Positions 1 to 7,396 of a stretch of DNA of 49,867 nt are shown here, piece after piece. The translations under genes and the position numbers were made by a program. The stretch covers positions 1-49,867 of the forward strand of contig JAYUMU010000154.1 in assembly GCA_043762325.1 (NCBI GenBank), read 5' to 3'. Within the stretch, counting starts at the first letter, position 1, and each line of letters starts with the position of its first letter. Source of the DNA: JANXSS01 sp025356535. GTDB taxonomy: Bacteria > Pseudomonadota > Gammaproteobacteria > Burkholderiales > Burkholderiaceae_D. Below the pieces are notes generated by a model. It saw only the letters and a list, made by a program, of their open reading frames with translations, ran no database searches and was not told the origin of the DNA.

Positions 1-607
1 CCCACATCAGCTCCTTGGACATCGCATCCAGCCCGCGAAACGGCTCGTCGAGGATCATGACGTCAGGGTTGTTGATCATGGCGCGAGCCAGTTCGGCGCG
101 TCGTTGCATGCCGCCCGAGAGCTGCGACGGGTATTTCTTGCGAAACGCCCGCAGACCCACTTTTTCAAGCAGGAACTCGGCCTGGTCGCGTGTCTGCTGG
201 TTGTCCTCACCCCGCGCCCGTGGGCCGTACATGATGTTGTCGTAGGTGGTCATCCAGGGGAACAGGGCCGACTCCTGGAACACCACGAGGCGGTCCTTGC
301 CGGGGCCGGTGATCGGCTTGCCGTCCATCTGGATCGTGCCGGTTGTCGGCTTCTCGAAACCCGCCAGCAGGCGAATCAGCGTGCTCTTGCCGCAGCCCGA
401 GGGCCCGATCATCACGGTGAGTTTGTTGCGCTCGATCCGGAACGAACAGTCTTGCACCACCACCTTCTCGTACAAACCGGTGCCATAGGATTTGCTGATG
501 TTGTTGACGGTGATGTCACCCGCAGTGGCGTGCACCTTGCTCACGGCGACCGGTGCAGAGTGGGTGGCCTCGGCGTTTGCGCCGTGGACCGCGTTGATGC
601 TGTTCAT
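1..607 (-). CDS. ABC transporter ATPase, sulfonate/nitrate/taurine type (3' end outside window)
   Basis: Nucleotide-binding subunit of an importer of the SsuB/TauB/NrtD family. The first 202 codons are present and the C-terminus runs off the left edge. Visible motifs are Walker A (GPSGCGKST), the Q-loop in VVFQESALFPW, a canonical signature LSGGMQRR, and Walker B with D-loop (MILDEPFRGLDA). The ATG at 607 follows the upstream permease stop by 36 bp. It is the last visible gene of the leftward oxygenase/transport operon and the second ATPase in it. It probably pairs with the permease at 644-1519 or forms a heterodimer with the ATPase at 1527-2387. The N-terminal ~30 residues before the ABC fold are a variable extension. 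Confidence 0.9.
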   Translation of the reverse strand, partial: MNSINAVHGANAEATHSAPVAVSKVHATAGDITVNNISKSYGTGLYEKVVVQDCSFRIERNKLTVMIGPSGCGKSTLIRLLAGFEKPTTGTIQMDGKPITGPGKDRLVVFQESALFPWMTTYDNIMYGPRARGEDNQQTRDQAEFLLEKVGLRAFRKKYPSQLSGGMQRRAELARAMINNPDVMILDEPFRGLDAMSKELMW

Positions 608-643
608 GGATGCCCTTGGTGCTTTAACGCTGCTTGACGCTGC

Positions 644-1519
644 TTAACGCTTCGCCAGCCACGGCGTAGCCAACCCGCCGACCGCTCGCAGCACCTCGCT
701 GCAGGCGTAGCCTGCAATGCCGATGCTGATCATGCCGACGACGATCTGCTCGTAGGAGCCGCCGACATACGAGTTCCAGATGAAGAAGCCGAGGCCGCCG
801 CCGGAGCCGCCGCTCTGGCTGCCGCCACCCGAAATCATCTCGGCGGCCACCACCACGTTCCAGGTGATGCCCATGCCGACCGACGAGCCGACCACGATCG
901 AGGGCAGCGTCGCCGGCAGCACGATGCGGCGGAAGATGTCCCACTGCGACGACCCCATGGCCTGGGCCGACTGGAAGTAGCGGATGTCGATCGAGCGTGC
1001 GCCGCCGACGACGTTGATGACGACGGTAAAGAACGCACCGAGGAAGGTCACGAAGGCAATCGACAGTTCCTGCGTCGGCCAGAAGATGATCGACACCGGC
1101 ACCCATGCCAGGGGCGGAATCGGCCGCAGGATTTCAAACGACGGAAAGGCGATGCCGTTGAAGGTCTTGCTGACCGCCATGAGCAGGCCAAGCGGAATGC
1201 CCACCAGCATGGCGGCGACGAAGCCGGCCAGCACGCGACCGAAGCTTAAGTACCAGCTCTGCCAGTAACCGGCGTCGCCGAGCAGGCCGACCCATACCCG
1301 CAGGACCGCGGTCGGCGCCGGTATCTGGCCGATCCAGGGCATGGCCACGCCGGTCCACTGCTTGGAGCGGGCGCCGATTTCCCACAGGATCAGGAACAAG
1401 ACGATCGAGATCGCCGCGCGCAGGTTCGACCTGCTCAGGAGGCTCTTTTCCAGGCGGCGCATCGCACTGCGCCGGGCGGGCGCGGCCCGGGGTTTTTCGA
1501 TGGGAGTTGCAATAGCCAT
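644..1519 (-). CDS. ABC transporter permease, sulfonate/taurine type
   Basis: Inner-membrane permease of the SsuC/TauC (BPD_transp_1) family, 291 aa. After a basic N-terminus come about six hydrophobic segments. The cytoplasmic EAA-type loop reads SAQAMGSSQWDIFRRIVLP. I take ATG 1519 because GGAAGGGTAGGA precedes it; an upstream in-frame codon at 1552 would overlap the ATPase gene and add a non-family extension. A glycine/serine-rich loop (GGGSQSGGSGGG) near the C-terminal third is unusual for the family. It belongs to the transporter unit with the two ATPases, the CNB-permease and the binding protein. The substrate is inferred as a sulfonate from the neighbouring sulfite dehydrogenase and exporter. 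Confidence 0.9.
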   Translation of the reverse strand: MAIATPIEKPRAAPARRSAMRRLEKSLLSRSNLRAAISIVLFLILWEIGARSKQWTGVAMPWIGQIPAPTAVLRVWVGLLGDAGYWQSWYLSFGRVLAGFVAAMLVGIPLGLLMAVSKTFNGIAFPSFEILRPIPPLAWVPVSIIFWPTQELSIAFVTFLGAFFTVVINVVGGARSIDIRYFQSAQAMGSSQWDIFRRIVLPATLPSIVVGSSVGMGITWNVVVAAEMISGGGSQSGGSGGGLGFFIWNSYVGGSYEQIVVGMISIGIAGYACSEVLRAVGGLATPWLAKR

Positions 1520-1526
1520 GGCAGTC

Positions 1527-2387
1527 CTACCCTTCCTTTTCGCCGGCAGCAAAGGATTTCCTTGCTTCCTCGTGCACCACTTCGGTCGTCTCGTCCATTA
1601 ACTGGCGAAAACGCGGGCTTGTCAGTACGCTGTAGTCGCGTGGATGCGGAATGTCCACGGTCAGGATCTTCTTTGGCCGGCACGGGCGCGAGGTCATGAT
1701 CACGAGCCGGTGGCCGAGGAAGATCGCTTCTTCCAGGTCGTGCGTGATGAAGAAGATCGTCACGCGGTTCTTGTAATAGATCTCCAGCAGGGCTTCATGC
1801 ATGACCGACTTGGTCAGCGAATCGAGCGCGCGGTAGGGCTCGTCGAACAGCAGCACCTTGGGATCGTTCATCAACGCGCGCACGATCTCGACGCGGCGCC
1901 GCAGGCCTGACGAGACTTCGCCCGGAAAATTGTCTTCCGTGCCGGAGAGACCCGCATCGGCCATCATGCTGCGGGCTTTTTCGTAGATCTCTTTTTTCGG
2001 CAGCTTGCCCTGCATGAGCGGGCCGAAGGCGACGTTTTCCAGGTTCGATTTCCAGGGAAACAACGCGCCGTTCTGGAACACGACGATGCGGTCCGAGCCC
2101 GGGTCGGCCATCGGCTTGCCGGGGCCGCAGAGCATCTGCCCGTCCATCGAGATCTTGCCGGAGGTGATGTCGTGGAAGCCGGCGATCGCATTGAGCAGCG
2201 TCGTCTTGCCGCAACCCGAGGGGCCGACGATCATGCAGATTTCGCCGGCCGGAATGTCGAGCGAGCAGTGGTCGACCGCCATCACCGAGGCGCCGTCCGG
2301 ATCGTAGATCTTGACCACGTCCTCGATCAGGATCGCGCCTTTGGTCACGGCTTTCTGGGGACTGACTGTTTCAAGAACGGCACTCAT
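1527..2387 (-). CDS. ABC transporter ATPase with degenerate signature motif
   Basis: Second ATPase of the importer, 286 aa, SsuB/TauB-like. Walker A is GPSGCGKTT, the Q-loop region is VVFQNGALFPW, Walker B is VLLFDEPYRALD and the H-loop is FFITHDLEEA. The ABC signature, normally LSGGQ, reads VSSGLRRR, so it departs from consensus, whereas the partner ATPase at 1-607 keeps LSGGM. ATG 2387 overlaps the stop of the CNB-permease (TGATG) and has GGGAGG upstream; a TTG at 2390 is less likely. An asymmetric ATPase pair is a plausible reading. The role is inferred from family and operon. Confidence 0.9.
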   Translation of the reverse strand: MSAVLETVSPQKAVTKGAILIEDVVKIYDPDGASVMAVDHCSLDIPAGEICMIVGPSGCGKTTLLNAIAGFHDITSGKISMDGQMLCGPGKPMADPGSDRIVVFQNGALFPWKSNLENVAFGPLMQGKLPKKEIYEKARSMMADAGLSGTEDNFPGEVSSGLRRRVEIVRALMNDPKVLLFDEPYRALDSLTKSVMHEALLEIYYKNRVTIFFITHDLEEAIFLGHRLVIMTSRPCRPKKILTVDIPHPRDYSVLTSPRFRQLMDETTEVVHEEARKSFAAGEKEG

Positions 2388-3691
2388 CAACGACCTCCCA
2401 AGGCAAGTTCACGCACCCGCCACTGCATCATGTAATCGCCGACGATTCGCACCAGGGCACTGGTGGCATAACCGACGGCGCCGAGCGTTACCATGCCGAT
2501 GACGATGGTCGGATAGCGCACCATCGTGTAGGACGTGTTGATCACATAACCGAGTCCGAACTGGCCCGACACCATTTCACCGGCCACCAGCGAGAACCAG
2601 GCCACGCCGACCGAGATCTGCAGGCCGGTGAAGATGAACGGCATGGCGCCGGGCACGATCACTTCGCGAAATACCTGCCACTGGGTCGCACCCAGGCAGC
2701 AGGCGGCGCGGCTGTAGGATTCGTCGATCGACTCGACGCCGAGCATGGTGTTCAATGCCGTGGCAAAGAAGGACGCCAGGAAGGTCAGGAAGATGACCGG
2801 CGTCTCGGTGCCGGAAAACATCAGGATCGCCAGCGGCACCCAGGCCAGGATCGGAATCGGGCGCAGCGTCTCGAAGAGCGGGAAGATGTATTCCCGGAAG
2901 CGCTTGGACCAGCCAAGGAACAACCCGAGCGGCACGCCCAGGGCCGTGGCCAGGAAAAACGCGATCGACACGCGCCGGATGCTCACCCAGATGTGCTCGT
3001 AGTATTCGGGCGTGTAAAGCGACAGGCCGTAGGTGGGGTCGCGCGCCAGCAGCTCGCGCACCACGACCGTCAAGCCCGGCATGTCCTTGAAGCGCGGCAG
3101 CTTCAGCACCTCGACCAGCAGGTACCAGGAGCCGAGCAGGATGCAAAAGCCGAACAGCATCAGGTAAGGCTTGGGGCTGCGCAGCCATTGCGAGATCCGG
3201 AACATCGTCAGCGTCATGCCGGTTGCCATCTGCACCGGTGCGCTCATGGTCCGCGCATCGCTGTCCGGTACATGGCGGGCGCGGGCAATCATGGTGGCGA
3301 TGCGGCTCATGACGACGTCGCCGGAGGCCGGCGTCGAATGGATCAACGTCAACAGCGCTTCGCCGTCGATACGCAGCACTTCGGTGCGCTCCAGCGATAC
3401 CGTTTTCGCCATGCGGCGCGGATGGCCTTCGAGCACCGCTGCCCAGCCGAAGACGTCGCCGGTGCACATCGTCTTTTCATAGACATGCGCACCGTCGGCG
3501 TCGTGAAGCGTGTGCTGCACGCTGCCGGAAACCACGACGAAGATGTCGCGGGCGACGTCGCCGAGCTCATAGATCAAGTCGCCTCTTGCGAAAGACTGTG
3601 GCTTGGCCAGCAGTGCGATCGACGCCAGCATGTCGGCACCGATGGTCTGGAACGGCATGGTGCGTTTTAGCTGGTTGCTTATCTGATTCAT
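2387..3691 (-). CDS. CNB-domain/ABC permease fusion protein
   Basis: A 434-residue protein. Residues ~1-145 form a CRP-type beta-barrel (cyclic-nucleotide-binding-like) domain and ~165-434 an SsuC/TauC-type permease with about six membrane spans. Its EAA loop is ACCLGATQWQVFREVIVPG. The CNB part shows the usual GDVARDIFVVVSGSV strand pair and a cassette GDVFGWAAVL...PRRMAK. In that cassette Trp83 stands where cAMP receptors have Glu; the Arg-x-Ala element is kept. There is no helix-turn-helix. ATG 3691 has AAGGAGG 5 nt upstream. The gene follows the binding protein after a 124-bp gap with a strong hairpin. Sensor-permease fusions of this kind are not a standard part of the family; I infer that the domain gates transport in response to a small ligand. 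Confidence 0.9.
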   Translation of the reverse strand: MNQISNQLKRTMPFQTIGADMLASIALLAKPQSFARGDLIYELGDVARDIFVVVSGSVQHTLHDADGAHVYEKTMCTGDVFGWAAVLEGHPRRMAKTVSLERTEVLRIDGEALLTLIHSTPASGDVVMSRIATMIARARHVPDSDARTMSAPVQMATGMTLTMFRISQWLRSPKPYLMLFGFCILLGSWYLLVEVLKLPRFKDMPGLTVVVRELLARDPTYGLSLYTPEYYEHIWVSIRRVSIAFFLATALGVPLGLFLGWSKRFREYIFPLFETLRPIPILAWVPLAILMFSGTETPVIFLTFLASFFATALNTMLGVESIDESYSRAACCLGATQWQVFREVIVPGAMPFIFTGLQISVGVAWFSLVAGEMVSGQFGLGYVINTSYTMVRYPTIVIGMVTLGAVGYATSALVRIVGDYMMQWRVRELALGGR

Positions 3692-3739
3692 GCATCCTCC
3701 TTCTTGCATTGCGCGCCGTTACGACGCGATGAATCCTGC

Positions 3740-3767
3740 ACGCGCTGCGCCCTCGGGCGCTGCGCGT
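3740..3767 (-). other. Strong intercistronic hairpin between binding-protein and permease genes
   Basis: The arms ACGCGC-T-GCGCCC and GGGCGC-T-GCGCGT pair completely except for one central mismatch, giving 12 bp of GC-rich stem with a very tight loop. No T-run follows on the minus strand, so it is not a standard intrinsic terminator. In binding-protein transporter operons such structures often protect the upstream mRNA or attenuate read-through, so that binding protein is made in excess over the membrane parts. That role is inferred. Confidence 0.6.
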
Positions 3768-3815
3768 TCGTGTGCAGCGTTGTCAGTACGGTGGTAAGTT
3801 GGTGCCGCAGGCTGC

Positions 3816-4961
3816 TTACTTGCCCTTGTACTCCGAGTCCGGCAAGGCCTTGACCGAGCCGACCGGCGCCGTCAGGCCGCGCTGCTTGAGCACTGCCTCG
3901 GCCAGCTCCGGCATGATTGCTTCGGGGCGCAGCTTCTCGACATTGATGCTCTTGATCGAGAACAGGAAGGCGGTGGAGCTGTCGATCATCTTGCGTACAT
4001 CCGGCGTAATCAGGTAAGGCAGGGTGAGCCGCGTGTCGGAGCCGCCTACATCCGCCGGATATTTTCCGTACATCGACGACCAGAGGATTTTTTCGGTGAA
4101 GCCGGTGGACTGTTCCTTGGCCATGCGGGCGACTTCGCCGGCGTTCTTCGGATCGGCGAGGAAGATCTGGGCGTCGAGTTCGGCGTTCAACCAGGCTTTG
4201 GCGATGTCGGGACGCTGCTTGATCAGGTCGTGCCGCATGACCAGATAGGCGCCATCCTTTTCATTGGCCACGTTGCCCGAGGCGATGCGCTTTGCCAGCC
4301 CTTCCTGCACCAGCCGCGATGCGGTCGGCTCCCAGACCACGGCGGCATCGAGCTTGCCGGCGCGAAAACCGCTGGTGATGACTTCGATGTTCTGGTTCAG
4401 GTAGGCCGCCGGCTTGATGTTTTCGGTCTTGAAGACGGCCTGGCCGAAGCGGTCGGCGCAGCTGCCCTTGGCAACGGCGACCTGCTTGCCGTCGAGCCAT
4501 TTGACGGCTTCTTTCTGGCTGGCGAATTTCGGCGCATCCATCCGTGCCAGGAAGATGTTGCATTCGTCGGTACCGACACCGAGCGTGGCGACGATGCGGA
4601 TGTCGGCGACTTCCTGCTTGGTGGTGGCGACGATGCCCGGCATGTCGCCGAGATAGCCGATGTGCTGCTTGCCGGCCAACATGGCGTTGACGATCACGGC
4701 GCCCTGCAAGCCGACGGCGAACTCGACCGTCGATCCCTTGGGCAGATATTTTTCATACATCTTCTTGCCGCGCAGGATGATGCCGGACCAGGATTCGGTG
4801 TAGTACGGCTGGTAGCCGACGACCAGCTGTATCGGCTCGCCTACCTTGCCGTATTCGAGGTCGCCTGCCGCGGCAGGCGGGCTGGCAATGGCAAGCGCCA
4901 TCAGGGATGCGACCATCGTGCGTTGCGTGGCCTGGATCAGCCAGTGAGTTGTACGGATCAT
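3816..4961 (-). CDS. ABC substrate-binding protein, sulfonate/nitrate/taurine type
   Basis: Periplasmic binding protein of the SsuA/TauA/NrtA (NMT1-like) family, 381 aa from ATG 4961. An AAGGAG precedes the ATG; a longer frame to 5084 lacks such a site. The N-terminus has a basic start, a hydrophobic core and an alanine-rich cleavage region (ASPPAAAG). Family signs are an early VVGYQPYYTESWSG segment, GLQGAVIVNAMLAGKQHIGYLGDMPG, and a late WSSMYGKYPA segment. It sits in the oxygenase operon between the ferredoxin-CNB gene (123-bp gap) and the CNB-permease. It is the only binding protein seen for the two permeases and two ATPases. Ligand identity is inferred as an organosulfonate. Confidence 0.9.
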   Translation of the reverse strand: MIRTTHWLIQATQRTMVASLMALAIASPPAAAGDLEYGKVGEPIQLVVGYQPYYTESWSGIILRGKKMYEKYLPKGSTVEFAVGLQGAVIVNAMLAGKQHIGYLGDMPGIVATTKQEVADIRIVATLGVGTDECNIFLARMDAPKFASQKEAVKWLDGKQVAVAKGSCADRFGQAVFKTENIKPAAYLNQNIEVITSGFRAGKLDAAVVWEPTASRLVQEGLAKRIASGNVANEKDGAYLVMRHDLIKQRPDIAKAWLNAELDAQIFLADPKNAGEVARMAKEQSTGFTEKILWSSMYGKYPADVGGSDTRLTLPYLITPDVRKMIDSSTAFLFSIKSINVEKLRPEAIMPELAEAVLKQRGLTAPVGSVKALPDSEYKGK

Positions 4962-5084
4962 GCCGGTCTCCTTTATCGCCGTAGCCCATCCGAAAAGGAT
5001 GAAGATCGGCGTGATTTGTTTTAGGTCCTGGAACAAACTTTTTACGGCGCTTTCATCTGTTGCATTGGTCAGACTTTGCTGCAT

Positions 5085-5813
5085 TCATTTTCCGGTCGGC
5101 GTCGTCAACTGGCGCGTGATCAGGCTGGCGAGCTTGCGCATGACGGCGTATCCCGCCGCAGGATCGGCTTCGAGTATCTGCAGGGTCTGCTCGCCGCTCA
5201 GGCGCAGCAGCACCGAATCTTCCAGGCAGACGGCCCTGGCGATACGCCGCGGCTGGCCTGCCAGCAGGGCCGCCCAGCCGAAGACTTCGCCCTTGTTCAG
5301 CACGAAGCCGGCGGCGCTGGTGCGCTCGTCGCGGCCGATCTGGAAATCCACCCGGCCGGATTCGAGGATATAGAGGTCGTCGGTGGCGTCGCCGATCTCG
5401 TAGAGGACGCTGCCGCTGGGACGCTCTTCGCGCCGGGCGATCTCGCCGAGCCGGTCGTGCGTTGCGTCCGAAATGCCTGCAAACAGCTCGGCCGCCTTCA
5501 GGGCGCTGGCCTGGACGACGAAGATTTCGCCTTCGACGACGTCGATCTGATAGCTCTCCAGCGGCGCTTCGGCTAGGCCCACGGCAGCGCCGGTGGTGAT
5601 GTCCCACTGCCACAGGTGCTGATGGCAGGTCAGCACGGCACCGTCGAAGAAGCCTTCACCCAGGCACACGTCCTGGTGCGGGCAGATGCCCTGGTAGGCA
5701 TAGAAGTTCGAACCGGCGTTTGCGATCAGGATCTTGCGCCCGCCCGCGACCTCGAAGGTCTTCATGCCGTCGGCCGGGATCTCGCTGGATTTGCACACAT
5801 GTATCTTGCTCAT
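5085..5813 (-). CDS. Rieske ferredoxin fused to a CNB-type sensor domain
   Basis: A 242-residue protein. Residues 1-105 are a soluble Rieske ferredoxin resembling toluene-4-monooxygenase TmoC, with ligands C44-x-H46 and C63-x2-H66 (CPHQ...CHQHLW). Residues ~108-240 are a CRP-like CNB domain without helix-turn-helix; its cassette is GEVFGWAALL...PRRIARA, with Trp180 in place of the ribose-binding Glu. It lies 10 bp after the reductase stop and should carry electrons from that reductase to the Rieske oxygenase. The family function of the ferredoxin half is secure. The CNB half implies ligand-dependent control of electron transfer or targeting, which is inference. I know no standard enzyme with this layout. 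Confidence 0.9.
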   Translation of the reverse strand: MSKIHVCKSSEIPADGMKTFEVAGGRKILIANAGSNFYAYQGICPHQDVCLGEGFFDGAVLTCHQHLWQWDITTGAAVGLAEAPLESYQIDVVEGEIFVVQASALKAAELFAGISDATHDRLGEIARREERPSGSVLYEIGDATDDLYILESGRVDFQIGRDERTSAAGFVLNKGEVFGWAALLAGQPRRIARAVCLEDSVLLRLSGEQTLQILEADPAAGYAVMRKLASLITRQLTTPTGK

Positions 5814-5823
5814 GAGAGGGCCC

Positions 5824-6861
5824 CTAGCTGAATTTGTCGTAGCGGATGTTGTCGGTCGATACCCGCGCCATCAACAGCATGCGAATCGATGCATCCACGG
5901 CTGGCGTGGGACCGGCCAGGTAGGCGCGCACATTGCCGTAAGCGCCCAGCATGGCCCGGCCGGCGACTTCGTGCACGAAGCCTGTGTCGAAGTTCAGCAA
6001 GGGGTAGTCGGCGGCTTCCGTCGGCGTGGCGGGCGACTCGGAGAGCGCGACGGTGACGTGCAGCCGGTCGCCGCAATGCTGGCGCAGCTGCATGAACCGG
6101 TCGAGGAAAAATGCATCCTGCATCGAGCGCACGCCGAAGAACACGTGGCCGTCGTACTGCGTGAAGTAACCGTCGCTGGCCGCGCGCGCCAGGATCGACA
6201 TCATGCCGGCGATGCCGCTGCCGCCGGCGATGCACAGGATGTTCTTGCCCAGGCTCGGATAGAAGGTGGCGCGACCGAGCGGGCCGTACACTTCGACCTC
6301 GGTGCCGATCCGGTTGCCGCTGAAGAGCCAGTCCGAAATCGCGCCGCCCGGTTTTTTCTTGACGACGAATTCGAGCGTCTTGCAGTGCCGCTGGTAGTTC
6401 ACCATCGACCAGCCCCGAAAACCCTGCACGCCGGGCACCTGGATCAGCACGAACTGGCCGGCATCGAACTCCAGCGGCTCCCACAGTTCGATCGACAGAT
6501 GCATGACGTCGTGCGTCAGTGCGGTTGCAGTCGTGATGCGCCCGCCCAGGAAGTCCGGCGTGCAGGCGCCTGCCTCCATCGTCTGCACGAAGCCCGGCAC
6601 TTCGATGACGGCATCGGATGTCGCCACGCACTGGCACATCAGGAATTCGTCCGGACCCTTCAGGTATTTGTGGCCCGGCGCTTCCGGCCAGAGGTCGACG
6701 ATGTCGCCCGACAGCCGTTTTGCCTTGCAGGTGCCGCAGGTGCCGCTGCCGCACTCATACGGCAGGTCGACGGCCTTGCTGAGACCGCCGTAGAGAATGT
6801 TTTCATCGACGTCGGTTTCGAAGTGATGGGCCCGATTTCTGGCATTGACCTGGATTTTCAT
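5824..6861 (-). CDS. Ferredoxin-FAD reductase component of the oxygenase
   Basis: NAD(P)H:ferredoxin oxidoreductase, 345 aa. An N-terminal plant-type 2Fe-2S domain has C37-x4-C42-x2-C45 and a distal Cys (C76 or C78). A ferredoxin-reductase FAD domain (GWSMVNY as the flavin-binding motif) and an NAD domain (CIAGGSGIAGMMSIL) follow. This order matches class IB-type reductases such as MsmD and TmoF/XylA-like reductases. It follows the beta subunit by 35 bp. Together with the Rieske ferredoxin it supplies electrons to the oxygenase at 7397-8602. ATG 6861 is chosen because the 2Fe-2S domain starts immediately; the ribosome site is weak. Confidence 0.9.
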   Translation of the reverse strand: MKIQVNARNRAHHFETDVDENILYGGLSKAVDLPYECGSGTCGTCKAKRLSGDIVDLWPEAPGHKYLKGPDEFLMCQCVATSDAVIEVPGFVQTMEAGACTPDFLGGRITTATALTHDVMHLSIELWEPLEFDAGQFVLIQVPGVQGFRGWSMVNYQRHCKTLEFVVKKKPGGAISDWLFSGNRIGTEVEVYGPLGRATFYPSLGKNILCIAGGSGIAGMMSILARAASDGYFTQYDGHVFFGVRSMQDAFFLDRFMQLRQHCGDRLHVTVALSESPATPTEAADYPLLNFDTGFVHEVAGRAMLGAYGNVRAYLAGPTPAVDASIRMLLMARVSTDNIRYDKFS

Positions 6862-6896
6862 CGTCTTGCCCGATCAGGTGTGGGGTTCAGTGTTGG

Positions 6897-7358
6897 TCAG
6901 AAAGGCAGGTGGGTACCGAAGCCGAGCATGCGCGTGTCGAGCCGCACGTTGCGCTTCAGGAGCAGCGGCGCGCTATCGACGAGCCGCACGACGTCGAGCA
7001 TTTTTCCGACGGCGAACAGTTCGGTGGTGCCGCCGTCCTGCGTCGTCCTGAAGACCTGCAGTGCGCTGGTGACCTTGACGGTTGCGCCGTCCTCCTGCAC
7101 CTCGGTCAGGCATACCGTGACGTGGCGGGTCAGCAGCGACTGGTCGCTGTTGTGCTTGGGCAGATTGGCAAACAGCGTCTTCATGCCGGCGTGGTCATGC
7201 TCCAGCCAGGTCATGTCCTTGCGGATTTCCGGGCTGTAGGTAGTGATCGCATACTCGAATGCCGGGTCGCACAGGTTCAGGAAACCGTTGAAGTCTCGTG
7301 CATCCAATGCCATGCTGGACCTGTAGATCAGTTCTTCTATCGATTGTCTTAATTCCAC
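6897..7358 (-). CDS. Aromatic-ring-hydroxylating-type oxygenase beta (small) subunit
   Basis: Small subunit of the Rieske oxygenase, 153 aa, NTF2/SnoaL-like cone fold. It starts with an amphipathic helix (ELRQSIEELIYRSSMALD) and has the SALQVFRTTQDGGTTELFAVGK strand pair common in the family. It carries no metal ligands and is structural. I place the start at GTG 7358, with GGGAG upstream and 38 bp after the alpha stop; the upstream frame extension would overlap alpha and looks non-coding. It should form an alpha-beta oligomer with the product of 7397-8602. Similar small subunits occur with methanesulfonate monooxygenase (MsmB); the match is from memory of the family, not a search. Confidence 0.8.
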   Translation of the reverse strand: MELRQSIEELIYRSSMALDARDFNGFLNLCDPAFEYAITTYSPEIRKDMTWLEHDHAGMKTLFANLPKHNSDQSLLTRHVTVCLTEVQEDGATVKVTSALQVFRTTQDGGTTELFAVGKMLDVVRLVDSAPLLLKRNVRLDTRMLGFGTHLPF

Positions 7359-7396
7359 GACTGCTCCCGGTTGCTCTGGTTTGATTTCAGGCTGGC

